Shown: positions 26,197-34,999 of the stretch, one piece after another
How positions within the stretch are numbered: the stretch's first letter is position 1
Layout: each line of letters starts with the position of its first letter
The notes under the pieces: generated by a model
What the model was told of the DNA's origin: nothing
Database searches by the model: none
The model's input: the letters and a program-made list of their open reading frames with translations, nothing else
Source of the DNA: Chthonomonadales bacterium
Lineage (GTDB): Bacteria; Armatimonadota; Chthonomonadetes; Chthonomonadales; CAJBBX01
Reading direction: 5' to 3'
Length of the DNA stretch: 48,904 bases
Assembly (NCBI GenBank): GCA_020849275.1
Contig: JADLGO010000051.1
Coordinates: forward strand, 1 to 48,904
Made by a program: the position numbers and the translations under genes

Positions 26197-28636
26197 GCCA
26201 TCCCCTTTCTTCCTGGCGGCCGTGGCGGCCCGCCACATCCGTGCATTGTATGCAAGCGCCGCACCGTCCGTCAAGCGCCTTCGCACACTCGCGGCGCCGC
26301 TCACCGCGCTCGCCGCGACCGGCGGGCTGTGCGCGCCCGGCGCGGCGTTGCCGGGCCCTACGGCGGTCGAGGCCGCCGCCCGGGCCGACCGCGTGCGCGT
26401 CTTCTGGAACCCGGTGCCGGGGGCGGCCGGCTATCGCGTCTATCGCGACGGCGCCCCCATCGCCGAGGCGCCGGCCAGCGCGCGCGAGATGGACGACACC
26501 TCCGCCGAGCCCGGCCGCACCTACGTCTACAACGTGGGCACGCTGGACGGGTCCGGCGTCGTCGCGCTCGGCGCGCCCTACGCGGAGCGCGCCTATCCGC
26601 CACTTCCCGACGAGAGCGGATGCGACGTGCTCGTGGTCGGCGCCACGACGGGCGGCGTCGCGGCCGCGACGGCGGCCGCGCGCTACGGGCTGCGCGTCAC
26701 GCTGATCGAGGAGACGCGCCGCATCGGCGGCATGTCGGTTAACGGGCTGGGCGCCACGGACCTCCGCCGCGTGGCCCACTCCAGCGGCTTCTTCGAGGAG
26801 TTCCGCAAGCGAATCATCGCCCTCTACGGCAGCGGCGACGGCCTGCGTTACGAGCCGCGCATCGCCCAGCAGGCGATGAAGCAGATTGTCTGGAGCGCGC
26901 CGGGCCTGACCCTCCATCGCGAGGTGCGGCCGGTGGGCGTTCAGTTGGAGGCCGGGCGCATCGTGGCCGTGCGGGCGGAGGAGATGACCTCGGGGCGACG
27001 CGTCGTGTTCCACCCGCGCCTCGTCATCGACTCAACGGAGTGCGGCGACGTGGCGGCGTGGGCGGGAGCGCCGTTCCGCGTGGGCCGCGAGCCGCGCTCG
27101 GCCCGCGAGCGCCACGCCGGCTACATCCTCTACGACCGCGCGCACGACGCGCTGCTGCCGGGGAGCACCGGGAAGGGCGACCGGCGCCTTCAGGCCTACG
27201 CCTACCTGATGGTTGTGAAGGACTATGGTCCTGGAGAGGACCGCACCATCCCGAGGCCGCCCGGCTACGACCCCGCCAACTACGACCACGCGCCGAAGTG
27301 GGAGAAGAGCTGGGCCGTGTCGAGCGGCAAGCTGCCCAACGGCAAGTTCGAGATCAACCAGCATCCTGACGGCAGCGACCTTCAGGTGGTCAACTACGGC
27401 TATCCGAACGCCGACTACGCGGAGCGGAGACGCATTGAGAAGCTCTACCGCGACCACGCGCTCGGCTACCTCTACTACCTGCAGACCGTGGAGGGCCAGC
27501 GCGGCCTGGGCCTGTCGGAGGATGACTACCGCGACAGCGGCGACTGGCCGATGTCGCTCTACGTGCGGGAGGCCCGGCGCTTCGACGCAGGCGTGTGGAT
27601 GGACGAAACCGACATCGCCACTGCCCGGGACCTGGTCCGCCCCGGCGCGATCGGCATCGGCGACTACGCCATGGACTCGCACGCCACCCAGCCCAAGACC
27701 GACTGGAGCACGCCGGACATGGGCGAAGGCGAGTTCTACCTGCCCCAGTACACGCCCTGGCACCAGGTGCCGCTGGCTATTATGATGCCGCTGCGCGTCG
27801 ACAACCTGCTCGTGCCGACCGCCGTCTCGGCCACGCACGTCGCCTATGGCACCTACCGCCTGGAGCCGGTTCGCATGCATTTCGGCGCGGCGGCCGGTGT
27901 GGCGGCCTGGCTCAGCCTGCGCTACGCGCTGTTGCCACGCGACGTGCCGGCGCGGCAGGTGCAGGCCGAGTTGCTGAAGCACCGATGCGGCCGGGAGGGT
28001 GACCCCGCGCGCGACGGGATCGGCGCCCCTGGCCCGACGGCAGAGCCGACCCTCCTCTACGTGTTCGACGGCCTCCCGCGCGACGCGCTGCGCTTCCGCG
28101 AGATCCAGTGGTTGGGCGCCCGCGGGTTCTTCCCAAGTCCGGCGCCCGAAACGCGCACGGCGTCGAGCGGCATGCTCGCCGCGCCGTTCCGCCCCGACGA
28201 GTTCGCGACACAGGCGGACGGCGTCGACTGGCTCAACCGGATCGCATTCAGAGCGGGAGCGCCCGCCTCGAAGCTCCCCGACCCCGAAGAACCCACGAGC
28301 GTGCTGACGCGAGGGGATGCCGCGGCGCTCGTGGCGCGCTTCACGGGCTGGCGGGCCGCGCCCGGAGCGAGCCACTATGCAGACGTGCCGGCCGGCTCGC
28401 CCCTGCACGACGCTGTCGAGGCGCTGCACGCGCAGTGGATCGACTCACGGCTCTGGGACGGCGCGGGCGCGTTCGCTCCGGATGGCCTCCTCACCTTCGG
28501 CCCTGAGCGACCGCTCACGCGGGCGGAACTCGCGCAGATCGTCTATCTTGTGCACGTGCACTACGGCCCGCTCTTCTTCGACCACCCGTCGGACCGCCCC
28601 ATCGACGTGCGCGTGCGCCGCGCAACGCTTCCGTAG
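26195..28636 (+). CDS. Secreted FAD-dependent oxidoreductase with FN3-like and SLH-like regions
   Basis: About 813 residues. A Lys/Arg-preceded hydrophobic signal (LRTLAAPLTALAATGGLCAPG) is followed by an FN3-like strand pattern (VRVFWNPVPGAAGYRVYRDG, about 65-125). The FAD-binding region begins near 145 with DVLVVGATTGGVAAATAAARYGLRVTLIEE, then RIGGMSVNG and VIDSTECGDVAAWAGAPF, as in the FAD_oxidored family (PF12831). The last 130 residues look like S-layer homology repeats: LTRGDAAALVARF, HYADVPAGSPLHDAVEALHAQWI and PLTRAELAQIVYLV. So a flavoenzyme may be held at the cell surface. Substrate unknown. The start is uncertain: ATG 26195 has a weak GGAAG site; TTG 26246 would give a shorter signal peptide. 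Confidence 0.8.
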   Translation: MPSPFFLAAVAARHIRALYASAAPSVKRLRTLAAPLTALAATGGLCAPGAALPGPTAVEAAARADRVRVFWNPVPGAAGYRVYRDGAPIAEAPASAREMDDTSAEPGRTYVYNVGTLDGSGVVALGAPYAERAYPPLPDESGCDVLVVGATTGGVAAATAAARYGLRVTLIEETRRIGGMSVNGLGATDLRRVAHSSGFFEEFRKRIIALYGSGDGLRYEPRIAQQAMKQIVWSAPGLTLHREVRPVGVQLEAGRIVAVRAEEMTSGRRVVFHPRLVIDSTECGDVAAWAGAPFRVGREPRSARERHAGYILYDRAHDALLPGSTGKGDRRLQAYAYLMVVKDYGPGEDRTIPRPPGYDPANYDHAPKWEKSWAVSSGKLPNGKFEINQHPDGSDLQVVNYGYPNADYAERRRIEKLYRDHALGYLYYLQTVEGQRGLGLSEDDYRDSGDWPMSLYVREARRFDAGVWMDETDIATARDLVRPGAIGIGDYAMDSHATQPKTDWSTPDMGEGEFYLPQYTPWHQVPLAIMMPLRVDNLLVPTAVSATHVAYGTYRLEPVRMHFGAAAGVAAWLSLRYALLPRDVPARQVQAELLKHRCGREGDPARDGIGAPGPTAEPTLLYVFDGLPRDALRFREIQWLGARGFFPSPAPETRTASSGMLAAPFRPDEFATQADGVDWLNRIAFRAGAPASKLPDPEEPTSVLTRGDAAALVARFTGWRAAPGASHYADVPAGSPLHDAVEALHAQWIDSRLWDGAGAFAPDGLLTFGPERPLTRAELAQIVYLVHVHYGPLFFDHPSDRPIDVRVRRATLP
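26245..26274 (-). promoter_or_regulatory. Promoter for the 25702-26196 gene
   Basis: Minus strand: TTGACG at 26274-26269, 18 bp, TACAAT at 26250-26245; transcription start near 26238. It lies inside the first codons of the divergent flavoprotein reading frame if that gene starts at 26195. Confidence 0.65.
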
Positions 28637-28648
28637 GCGCCCGCCGGC

Positions 28649-28677
28649 TTGCGCCTCGCGGTGGGTCGTGCTATCAT
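28649..28677 (+). promoter_or_regulatory. Promoter of aroF
   Basis: TTGCGC at 28649-28654, 17 bp, TATCAT at 28672-28677; start near 28684, about 33 nt before the ATG at 28717. Confidence 0.6.
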
Positions 28678-28716
28678 AGGTTGGCGGCCGCACTGCGTTG
28701 CACGCCGTACCCACCC

Positions 28717-29760
28717 ATGATCATCCTGATGCACACCGACGCCTCGCCGGCGCAGGTCGAGGCCGTGATCGAGGCCATATCGGCCCGCGGCCTACGCCCC
28801 GTCACGCTGCCCGGCGGCGACCACACCGCCGTGGGAGTCGCCAGCGCGATCGAGCCGGAGGAGCGACAGGGACTCGCCAACCACCTCATGGCGCTGCCCG
28901 GCGTCGCCAACGTGGTCCACGTCAGCCGACCCTACAAGCTCGCCTCGCGCGAGTTCCACACGGCCTCCAGCCTTGCGCGAGTCGGCCGCCTCGCCTTCGG
29001 AGGCAGCGACTGCGTGGTGATCGCCGGACCGTGCGCCGTGGAGAGCCGCGAGCAGATCCTGGCGGCGGCGCGCGCGGTCAAGGAGGCCGGCGCGACGCTG
29101 CTTCGCGGCGGGGCCTTCAAGCCGCGAACCTCCCCCTACTCGTTTCAGGGCCTGCAGCGCGTGGGTCTCGAACTCCTGCGCGAGGCGCGCGAGGAGGTGG
29201 GGATCGGCACGGTGACCGAGGTGATCGACCCGCATGACGTGGAGCCGGTGACCGGGTACGTCGACATGCTGCAGATCGGCGCGCGGAACATGCAGAACTA
29301 CCCGCTGCTCATCGCGGCGGGCCGCTCGGGCCACCCCGTGCTGCTGAAGCGTGGGCCCGGCGCCACGCTGGACGAGTTTCTGTTCGCGGCCGAGTACGTC
29401 TTGAACCAGGGCAACGAGAACGTGGTGCTCTGCGAGCGCGGTGTTCACCCGCTCGACCGCACCTACATGCGCAACACCCTGGACCTCAACGCCGTGCCGA
29501 TCCTCAAGGAGATCACCCATCTGCCGGTCATCGTGGACCCGAGCCACGGCATCGGCAACGCGCGCTACGTGGGGGCCATGTCGCTCGCGGCGGTCGCCGC
29601 CGGGGCCGATGGCCTCATCGTCGAGGTACACCCCTCCCCGCGCGAGGCCCTCTCCGACGGCCAGCAGTCGCTCTCCCCCGAGGCGTTCGCCCGCCTCATG
29701 TCCTCGCTGCGGCGCGTCGCGGCCGCCGTTGACCGCGGGGTCGCCGCGCCCCTACCGTAG
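28717..29760 (+). CDS. aroF: 3-deoxy-7-phosphoheptulonate synthase (DAHP synthase)
   Basis: 347 residues. It condenses phosphoenolpyruvate with erythrose-4-phosphate, the first step of the shikimate pathway to aromatic amino acids. The N-terminal 70 residues ([21 protein letters not shown]) form a ferredoxin-like domain like the allosteric domain of the Thermotoga-type enzyme, which senses Tyr/Phe. The barrel shows [83 protein letters not shown] and [10 protein letters not shown]. The ATG at 28717 fits the regulatory domain; upstream in-frame codons belong to the leader. Other aro genes are not adjacent. Confidence 0.96.
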   Translation: MIILMHTDASPAQVEAVIEAISARGLRPVTLPGGDHTAVGVASAIEPEERQGLANHLMALPGVANVVHVSRPYKLASREFHTASSLARVGRLAFGGSDCVVIAGPCAVESREQILAAARAVKEAGATLLRGGAFKPRTSPYSFQGLQRVGLELLREAREEVGIGTVTEVIDPHDVEPVTGYVDMLQIGARNMQNYPLLIAAGRSGHPVLLKRGPGATLDEFLFAAEYVLNQGNENVVLCERGVHPLDRTYMRNTLDLNAVPILKEITHLPVIVDPSHGIGNARYVGAMSLAAVAAGADGLIVEVHPSPREALSDGQQSLSPEAFARLMSSLRRVAAAVDRGVAAPLP

Positions 29761-29767
29761 CGCGATC

Positions 29768-30529
29768 TCAGCCCGGAGCGCCGCTCTCCCGCTCCCGCAT
29801 CGCGGCGATGTCGGCTGGCCGGTCCAGGTCGGTGGCCAGCTCCGCGTAGTCGCTGATCAGCGCGCGCGCCCGGCCGCCGACCTGGCGTGAGATGGCCACC
29901 TCCAGGTCGGCCAGCCCCAGCAGCGGGCGCCTCAGCGCGAGCGTCGCCGCAAGGCGCAGCGTGACGCCCGCGCCCAGCATCGCCGCCAGGCGGCCGGGGC
30001 TCTTGCGCGCCGCGTAGGCTGCCTCGATTCGCCCGCGCTGAGCATCCACGAAGCCACGGCGGAGGAGGGTCACGTTGCCGCCGGTGAAGCGGCCTTCGCG
30101 AAGCCGCAGCGACGTTCGCGGAACACCGGGGAAGCGGGCCTGGCAGCGCTCCACCGCCACGATCGGGTAGACGATGTCGGCCCCGAGGGCCAACCCGCGC
30201 CGCACAAGATCGTCGACGGCCTCCGGTGTGAGGAACGGGATGTCGCACGTCGCGACGGCCACCACCTCGCCCGGCCCGGCGGCCTGGAGGCCGGCGAACA
30301 GGTTATCGACAAAGCCGCCCTGGTCCGGCACGCGCGCGCAGGCCGCTTCGGCCGGCGCCTGGCCCACCACCGTGACGCCGCTCACCGAGCCGGCGCCGGC
30401 CAGGGCGTCGAGCACCCAGCAGAGCATCGGACGCCCGTTCACGGGCGTGAGGGCGCGGTGCGCGGGCCGGCCGTCGGCGCCCGGCGCCCCGCGCGCGGGG
30501 CCACCGGCCAGGATGACCGCCGGCACCAT
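29768..30529 (-). CDS. MobA-like NTP transferase
   Basis: 253 residues of the nucleotidyl transferase (MobA/IspD-like) fold. It starts with PAVILAGGPARGAPGADG, a nucleotide-binding loop, then RALTPVNGRPMLCWVLDAL. The loop's usual Lys is replaced by Ala/Arg, so activity is uncertain. VAVATCDIPFLTPEAVDDL carries the metal-binding Asp, and GGNVTLLRRG is typical. It begins 11 bp after ispE, on the same transcript; the substrate could be a sugar phosphate, a cofactor or CTP. It is not IspD proper, since the IspD signature is absent. Its end is convergent with aroF, 7 bp away. Confidence 0.75.
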   Translation of the reverse strand: MVPAVILAGGPARGAPGADGRPAHRALTPVNGRPMLCWVLDALAGAGSVSGVTVVGQAPAEAACARVPDQGGFVDNLFAGLQAAGPGEVVAVATCDIPFLTPEAVDDLVRRGLALGADIVYPIVAVERCQARFPGVPRTSLRLREGRFTGGNVTLLRRGFVDAQRGRIEAAYAARKSPGRLAAMLGAGVTLRLAATLALRRPLLGLADLEVAISRQVGGRARALISDYAELATDLDRPADIAAMRERESGAPG

Positions 30530-30540
30530 CTCCGTCGCGC

Positions 30541-31440
30541 TCAATCCGCCAGCCGCGCGCGCTGCCGCGCCTCGCTGGCCGCTACCGCTCGGCAGACCCA
30601 TACATCAAGGTACCGGAGCCGCACCACGCGCGCCACCTCCTCCGCCTCGCTCTCCGTGAGAGCAACGCCGAACACCGCCGAGCCGCTGCCGCACAGCCGC
30701 GCGTTGCGTGCCCGCGCCATCACGATGTCGTCGAGCAGTGCCGCGACGGCCGGGTGCTCCTCCATCACGACCTGCTCGAAGTCGTTGGTCATACGCGCCG
30801 TGATCCGAGCCGCGTCGCCATCTCGAACGAGCGCCTCCATGTGGCGCGTCGCGCGCGCGGAGATGCGGCCGGGCCGCTCGTCCAGCGCGCGGTAGGCCCA
30901 CGCTGTGGGTACGCCGACCCCCTGCCGCGCGATGACGAACCAGAGGGGCGGGCCGTCCGGCAGCGCGGTCACCGCCTCGCCGCGGCCTCGCACCGCGGCC
31001 GTCCCGCCAACCAGGAAGTAGGGCACGTCGGAGCCGAGGCCAGCGGCCAGGGAGCGAAGTCGTTCCGCGCCGAGTTGAAGGTCGAGCAGGGCGTCCACGC
31101 CGGCGAGCGCGGCCGCCGCGTCCGAGCTTCCGCCTCCCAGGCCCGCCTGGGCCGGGATGCGCTTCCGCAGGAGGATCCGCACGCCCTCCCGGCGACCGGC
31201 GGCGCGGAGCGCAACGTCAACCGCCCGCCAGGCCAGGTTCGTCTCGTCCGTGGGCACGCCGGGCGCGCCGCACTCAAGGACGATGCCCGGCGTGCCGGCC
31301 CGCTCGAGCCGCAACTCGTCGCAGAGCGAGACGGTCTGCATAACGGAGGCCAGGCTGTGGTAGCCGTCAGGCCTGCGACTCAGCACGTCCAGCGTGTAGT
31401 TCACCTTGGCGAAGCAGGATAGCGTGATGGTGTCGCGCAC
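30541..31440 (-). CDS. ispE: 4-diphosphocytidyl-2-C-methylerythritol kinase
   Basis: 299 residues. IspE phosphorylates CDP-methylerythritol in the non-mevalonate pathway to isoprenoids. GHMP-kinase motifs are CFAKVNYTLDVLSRRPDGYHSLASVMQTV at the N-terminus, the ATP loop PAQAGLGGGSSDAAA at residues 96-110, SDVPYFLVGG, and the C-terminal ARLCGSGSAVFGV. The start is a GTG at 31440 with GGGAGG 4 nt upstream. A TATACT -10-like box lies at 31490-31485 but no good -35 was found. It is followed by the MobA-like gene. Confidence 0.96.
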   Translation of the reverse strand: MRDTITLSCFAKVNYTLDVLSRRPDGYHSLASVMQTVSLCDELRLERAGTPGIVLECGAPGVPTDETNLAWRAVDVALRAAGRREGVRILLRKRIPAQAGLGGGSSDAAAALAGVDALLDLQLGAERLRSLAAGLGSDVPYFLVGGTAAVRGRGEAVTALPDGPPLWFVIARQGVGVPTAWAYRALDERPGRISARATRHMEALVRDGDAARITARMTNDFEQVVMEEHPAVAALLDDIVMARARNARLCGSGSAVFGVALTESEAEEVARVVRLRYLDVWVCRAVAASEARQRARLAD

Positions 31441-31539
31441 GGTGCCTCCCGAGCGATGCCCGTCGCGCCGCGTGGCGCGTCCTCAGTATACCGCCGGGCG
31501 CGGCGAGACCCCCGGCGATCCGGCCCGGCGATGGCGGGC

Positions 31540-31569
31540 TTGGCAATCGGCGCCGGCACGCGTTATACT
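31540..31569 (+). promoter_or_regulatory. Promoter of the GAF histidine kinase gene
   Basis: TTGGCA at 31540-31545, 18 bp, TATACT at 31564-31569; start near 31576, with the ATG at 31611. Confidence 0.55.
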
Positions 31570-31610
31570 GAACACCGGCGAGCGCCGCCCGACCCGGAAG
31601 CGAGGAGCTA

Positions 31611-32939
31611 ATGCAGGACCCTGCCCTACCAGTCAGCGGCCTTGGCGAGGACCCGCTCGAGGTGCGGAACCGGCAGATCGCCGCGGTGCACACGATCACC
31701 CGGCGTCTCTTCGCCACCCCCAGCCTGGACGAGCGCCTCCGCGACATCCTGACGGTATCCACGGAGGCGGTCGGCGCGGCGGCCGGGTCCATTTACCTGC
31801 ATCGCGCGGCCGACGACACGCTGGTCTTCCAGGCGGTAGTGGGTCCGCAGGAGTCCGCTGGACTCACCGGGCGCGTAATTGGCGCACGGTCCGGCATCGC
31901 GGGCAAGGTCTTTCAGGAGGCCCGGCCCGCCATCGACCACCACCCGCAGGACAGCGCCGGCCACCGGCGCGACATCGGCGAGCAGATCGGATTTGAGACG
32001 CTCAGCATGGTGACCGTGCCCATCATGCACCGAGGCGCGCGGCCGATCGGCGTCATGCAGATCCTGAATAAGCGCGAGGGGGCGTTCGGACAGGGCGACC
32101 TGGAGGTGCTCGAGATCGTCGCCACCATCGCCGCGACCGCTATCGAGAACTCCCAGCTTCAGCGCGACGCCCAGGTGGCCGCCGTCGCGCACGCTGTCGG
32201 CGACCTGAGCCACGACATCAAGAACAAGGTCGCGCCGATCGCCATCGCCGTGCACCTGCTGCGCCCCGACCTGGACGCGCTCTTCGCCGACCTCGATGCG
32301 CTGACCTCCGGGCTCGACCTGGCAAGCCAGGCGCGCCTCGCCGCCTGCACCGCCATCGTCCGCGGCGAGTATGCCGAGCACTGCGACATCGTCTTGTCGC
32401 AGGTCGAGGCCGTTCAGGAGCACACCAAACGCATCGCGGACGCGCTCAAGGGCACCGTCGCCGAGCCGAACCTGGAGCTACAGGACATCGGCGCGGCCCT
32501 GCGCGACGAGCTGCGGCAACTCGGTATTGAGGCGAAGACCCGCCGCATCGACCTGGCGTGTGACGTGGACGCTCCTCCGCAATGCCGTTTCGACCGCTTC
32601 CTGCTGCGCAGCGCCGTCTACAACCTGGTGAGGAACGCCATGCCCGAGACTGCGCCTGGAGGCGCCATCGGCGTACGCGTCACGTGGCGCCGGGACGGCG
32701 AGTTCCCCCAGGGGAGTTACGTGGTGGTGGAGGTGTCGGACACGGGACGCGGCATCCCGCGCGCCACGCTGGAGCGGATCCTGCGCGGCGACGCCGCGAG
32801 CACCAGGCATGGGGGCACCGGCCTGGGAACGCGGATCGTCTACAACGCCGCCCTGGCCCATCGCGGTCTGTTCGAGGGCGAGAGCGAGGAGGGCGTCGGC
32901 ACTACATTTCGCGTGCGGCTGCCGCTCGTTACCGAGTGA
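31611..32939 (+). CDS. Soluble GAF-domain sensor histidine kinase
   Basis: 442 residues with no membrane segment. A GAF domain (about 26-175; GAAAGSIYLHRAADDTLVFQAVVG to PIGVMQILNKREGAFGQGDLEVL) senses an unknown ligand. It is followed by the H-box DLSHDIKNKVAPIA with His201, a longer helical dimerisation region, and an ATPase domain with N-box NLVRNAMPE, G1 VSDTGRGIP and G2 GGTGLGTRIVYN. The kinase would autophosphorylate and pass phosphate to a response regulator, none of which is adjacent. It could also serve as an orphan phosphatase. The ATG has GAGGAG 3 nt upstream. The gene downstream is convergent. Confidence 0.88.
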   Translation: MQDPALPVSGLGEDPLEVRNRQIAAVHTITRRLFATPSLDERLRDILTVSTEAVGAAAGSIYLHRAADDTLVFQAVVGPQESAGLTGRVIGARSGIAGKVFQEARPAIDHHPQDSAGHRRDIGEQIGFETLSMVTVPIMHRGARPIGVMQILNKREGAFGQGDLEVLEIVATIAATAIENSQLQRDAQVAAVAHAVGDLSHDIKNKVAPIAIAVHLLRPDLDALFADLDALTSGLDLASQARLAACTAIVRGEYAEHCDIVLSQVEAVQEHTKRIADALKGTVAEPNLELQDIGAALRDELRQLGIEAKTRRIDLACDVDAPPQCRFDRFLLRSAVYNLVRNAMPETAPGGAIGVRVTWRRDGEFPQGSYVVVEVSDTGRGIPRATLERILRGDAASTRHGGTGLGTRIVYNAALAHRGLFEGESEEGVGTTFRVRLPLVTE

Positions 32940-32962
32940 GCGCCTCGCAGGGAGACGCGAGA

Positions 32963-33661
32963 TCAGCGCTGTCGCACGATCTCCCGCAGCTTGGCGGGGT
33001 CGGTGAGCGTGATCCGGTAGGTGCCGTCCACGCTGAGCAGCTTGCGGTTGCGCAGGTTAACGAACACCTGATTCACACGCTCGCGCGACGCGCCCACGAG
33101 ACACGCGATGTCGCTCTGCGTCAGCCGCAGCGGAATCAGAACGCCGTCATCGACCGGTTGGCCGTAGCGGTCGGCGAAGACGACGAGTTGTCGCGCCACC
33201 TTGCCGAGCACGTCGAGCGTGCAGAGGGCCTGAATCTGCTCCGTGGAAAGCCGCACGCGCCGCGAGAGAAGCCGCAGGAGGTTGTGCGTGAGCGGCGGCA
33301 GGGTCGCGATCAGCCGGTCGAAGCTGACGCGATCGATCCAGAGCAGAGCCGACTCCTCGAGGGTCAGCACGTCGGCGGAGCGTCCCGCGCTGTCAAGCAC
33401 GCTCAGCTCACCCACGATCTCGCCTTCACCCAGGATGGCGATGATCACCTCGCCACCATCCGCCTGGTCGACCTTGATCTTAACCGTGCCAGATTGCACG
33501 ATGTAGACGACCTCGCCCGGCGTGTCCGCCGTGATGACGCCGGTCCCAGCCGGGAACACGCGACGGTGGATGCAACCGGCTACCGTCCTGAGCTGCTCCT
33601 CGTTCAGGCCCTCGAACAGGCTGATGGACGCCAGAGCGGCCGGCTCGAGCGCGGTGGCCAT
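32963..33661 (-). CDS. Crp/Fnr-family transcription regulator
   Basis: 232 residues. The cyclic-nucleotide-binding-like domain (about 20-130; LFEGLNEEQLRTVAGCIHRRVFPAGTGVI, GEGEIVGELSVLDSAGRSADV) is followed by a long helix and a Crp-type HTH (LTQSDIACLVGASRERVNQVFVNLRNRKLL, near residues 180-210). It probably responds to cAMP or a related signal; no Fnr-type cysteine cluster is visible, so an Fe-S cluster is unlikely. The ATG at 33661 has GGAG 6 nt upstream. The promoter has consensus -35 and -10 boxes, suggesting strong, constitutive expression. It is divergent from an MFS transporter. Confidence 0.9.
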   Translation of the reverse strand: MATALEPAALASISLFEGLNEEQLRTVAGCIHRRVFPAGTGVITADTPGEVVYIVQSGTVKIKVDQADGGEVIIAILGEGEIVGELSVLDSAGRSADVLTLEESALLWIDRVSFDRLIATLPPLTHNLLRLLSRRVRLSTEQIQALCTLDVLGKVARQLVVFADRYGQPVDDGVLIPLRLTQSDIACLVGASRERVNQVFVNLRNRKLLSVDGTYRITLTDPAKLREIVRQR

Positions 33662-33727
33662 GCGTGTCTCCGTCCTCGGACGCCGGCGCTGGCGGCGACG
33701 ACCGTCGCCGCGCCGGGGTCTCTGGTC

Positions 33728-33757
33728 ATTATAGGGAGCGCGCTCATGGGCTGTCAA
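33728..33757 (-). promoter_or_regulatory. Consensus promoter of the Crp/Fnr gene
   Basis: Minus strand: TTGACA at 33757-33752, 18 bp, TATAAT at 33733-33728. Both hexamers match the sigma-70 consensus exactly; start near 33720, leaving a leader of about 60 nt. Confidence 0.85.
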
Positions 33758-33795
33758 GCGCGCCGCGGGCGGGCGGCCCGCCGAGCCGTTCGGGC

Positions 33796-34986
33796 GTGAT
33801 CCCGGGCTCGCCGGTTACGCCTCTGCCGCTCGCCCCGCGCGCTGCGGGGTGGCTTGCTGCGCTCTGTTGCGCCTGCATGTTCCTGTACGCCGTCTACCTT
33901 GGCGCGGTGGGCGTCCTGCTCATCCCGATCGCCGCGTCGTTCCACCTCACGAGCGCCCAGGTGGGCGGGCTGTTCCCGGCCAACTTCGGCGGCTTCGTGG
34001 CCGGGGTCCTTGTATGCGGATACCTGTCGGACAGGCTGGGCCGGCGCCGCGTGCTGCTGGCGGGCCTGATCGGCTACGCCGCCGGCCTGATGCTGTTCGC
34101 CGTGGCGCCAGCGTTCTCGACCGCCCTCGCCGCTTCGGCCCTCATCGGCGCCGGGACGGGGGCGCTCGAGACCGTCGCGAGCGCGCTCGCCTCGGACCTC
34201 TTCCCGCGGCGCAGGGCGGTCATCCTCAGCGCCATCCAGGTGGCCTTCGGAGCCGGCGCGGCCATCAGCGCGCCCCTTGCTGCCGGGCTCCTCGCGCGCG
34301 GCACGCCCTGGCCCTTCATCTACCTGGGACTGGCCGCGCTGAACGTTGCGGCGGCGGCCGCCCTGCTTCCCGCGCGCCTTCCCGCGCCCGGCATCGGGTC
34401 GGAGCGCCCGCGCCTGGGCGACGCCGTACGCTTGCTGCACCGGGGCGACCTCGTGCTGCTGGCCGTCGCACAGGCGAGCTACGTCGGCGCGGAGGTCTCC
34501 TACTTCACGTGGATGCCCACGTTCCTCGAGGGCGACGTGCGCGGCGGCGGCCCCTGGGCCGGATGGGCAGTCTCCGTTTTCTGGATCGCCATGACCGCCG
34601 GCCGGGTCCTGACGAGCGGCCTGGCCGGGCGCTGGGCGCCGATGCACCTCGCCGCGTGGATGGGCGCCGGCGGCGCCGTGGCGGCGGCGTGTTCGCTGCC
34701 CTGGGCGTCGCCCGGACCCATAGTGGCCGGCGTTGCCGTGACCGGGCTCTTCTTCGCCGGCCTGTTCGGGCTGGTGGTGGCGGAGGCGGGCAACCGCTAC
34801 CCGGCGGTCGCGGGCACCGTGTTCGGGTTGGTGATCGCCGCGGGGGGCGTCGGCGGGGCGGTGCTGCCCTGGTTCGTAGGGATCCTGGCCGACGCGGGGC
34901 TCGGGTGGCGCGGGGCGTTGCTCGCGGCGCCCGCGGCGGTCGCCCTGACGGCGGCCATCTCGGCACGCCTCGCGCGGCGGAGGTAG
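33796..34986 (+). CDS. Major facilitator superfamily transporter
   Basis: 396 residues with about 12 hydrophobic helices. The loop between helices 2 and 3 holds the MFS motif GYLSDRLGRRRVLLAG. Helix regions include WLAALCCACMFLYAVYLGAVGVLLIPIAASF and GLFFAGLFGLVVAEAGNRYPAVAGTVFGLVIAAGGVGGAVLPWFVGILADAGLGW. This resembles sugar or organic-acid permeases, but the substrate is unknown. The start is a GTG at 33796, the only start codon ahead of the first helix; no ribosome site is apparent. It ends 13 bp before the convergent UroD-like gene. Confidence 0.85.
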   Translation: MIPGSPVTPLPLAPRAAGWLAALCCACMFLYAVYLGAVGVLLIPIAASFHLTSAQVGGLFPANFGGFVAGVLVCGYLSDRLGRRRVLLAGLIGYAAGLMLFAVAPAFSTALAASALIGAGTGALETVASALASDLFPRRRAVILSAIQVAFGAGAAISAPLAAGLLARGTPWPFIYLGLAALNVAAAAALLPARLPAPGIGSERPRLGDAVRLLHRGDLVLLAVAQASYVGAEVSYFTWMPTFLEGDVRGGGPWAGWAVSVFWIAMTAGRVLTSGLAGRWAPMHLAAWMGAGGAVAAACSLPWASPGPIVAGVAVTGLFFAGLFGLVVAEAGNRYPAVAGTVFGLVIAAGGVGGAVLPWFVGILADAGLGWRGALLAAPAAVALTAAISARLARRR

Positions 34987-34999
34987 CCGGAGCGCGGCA

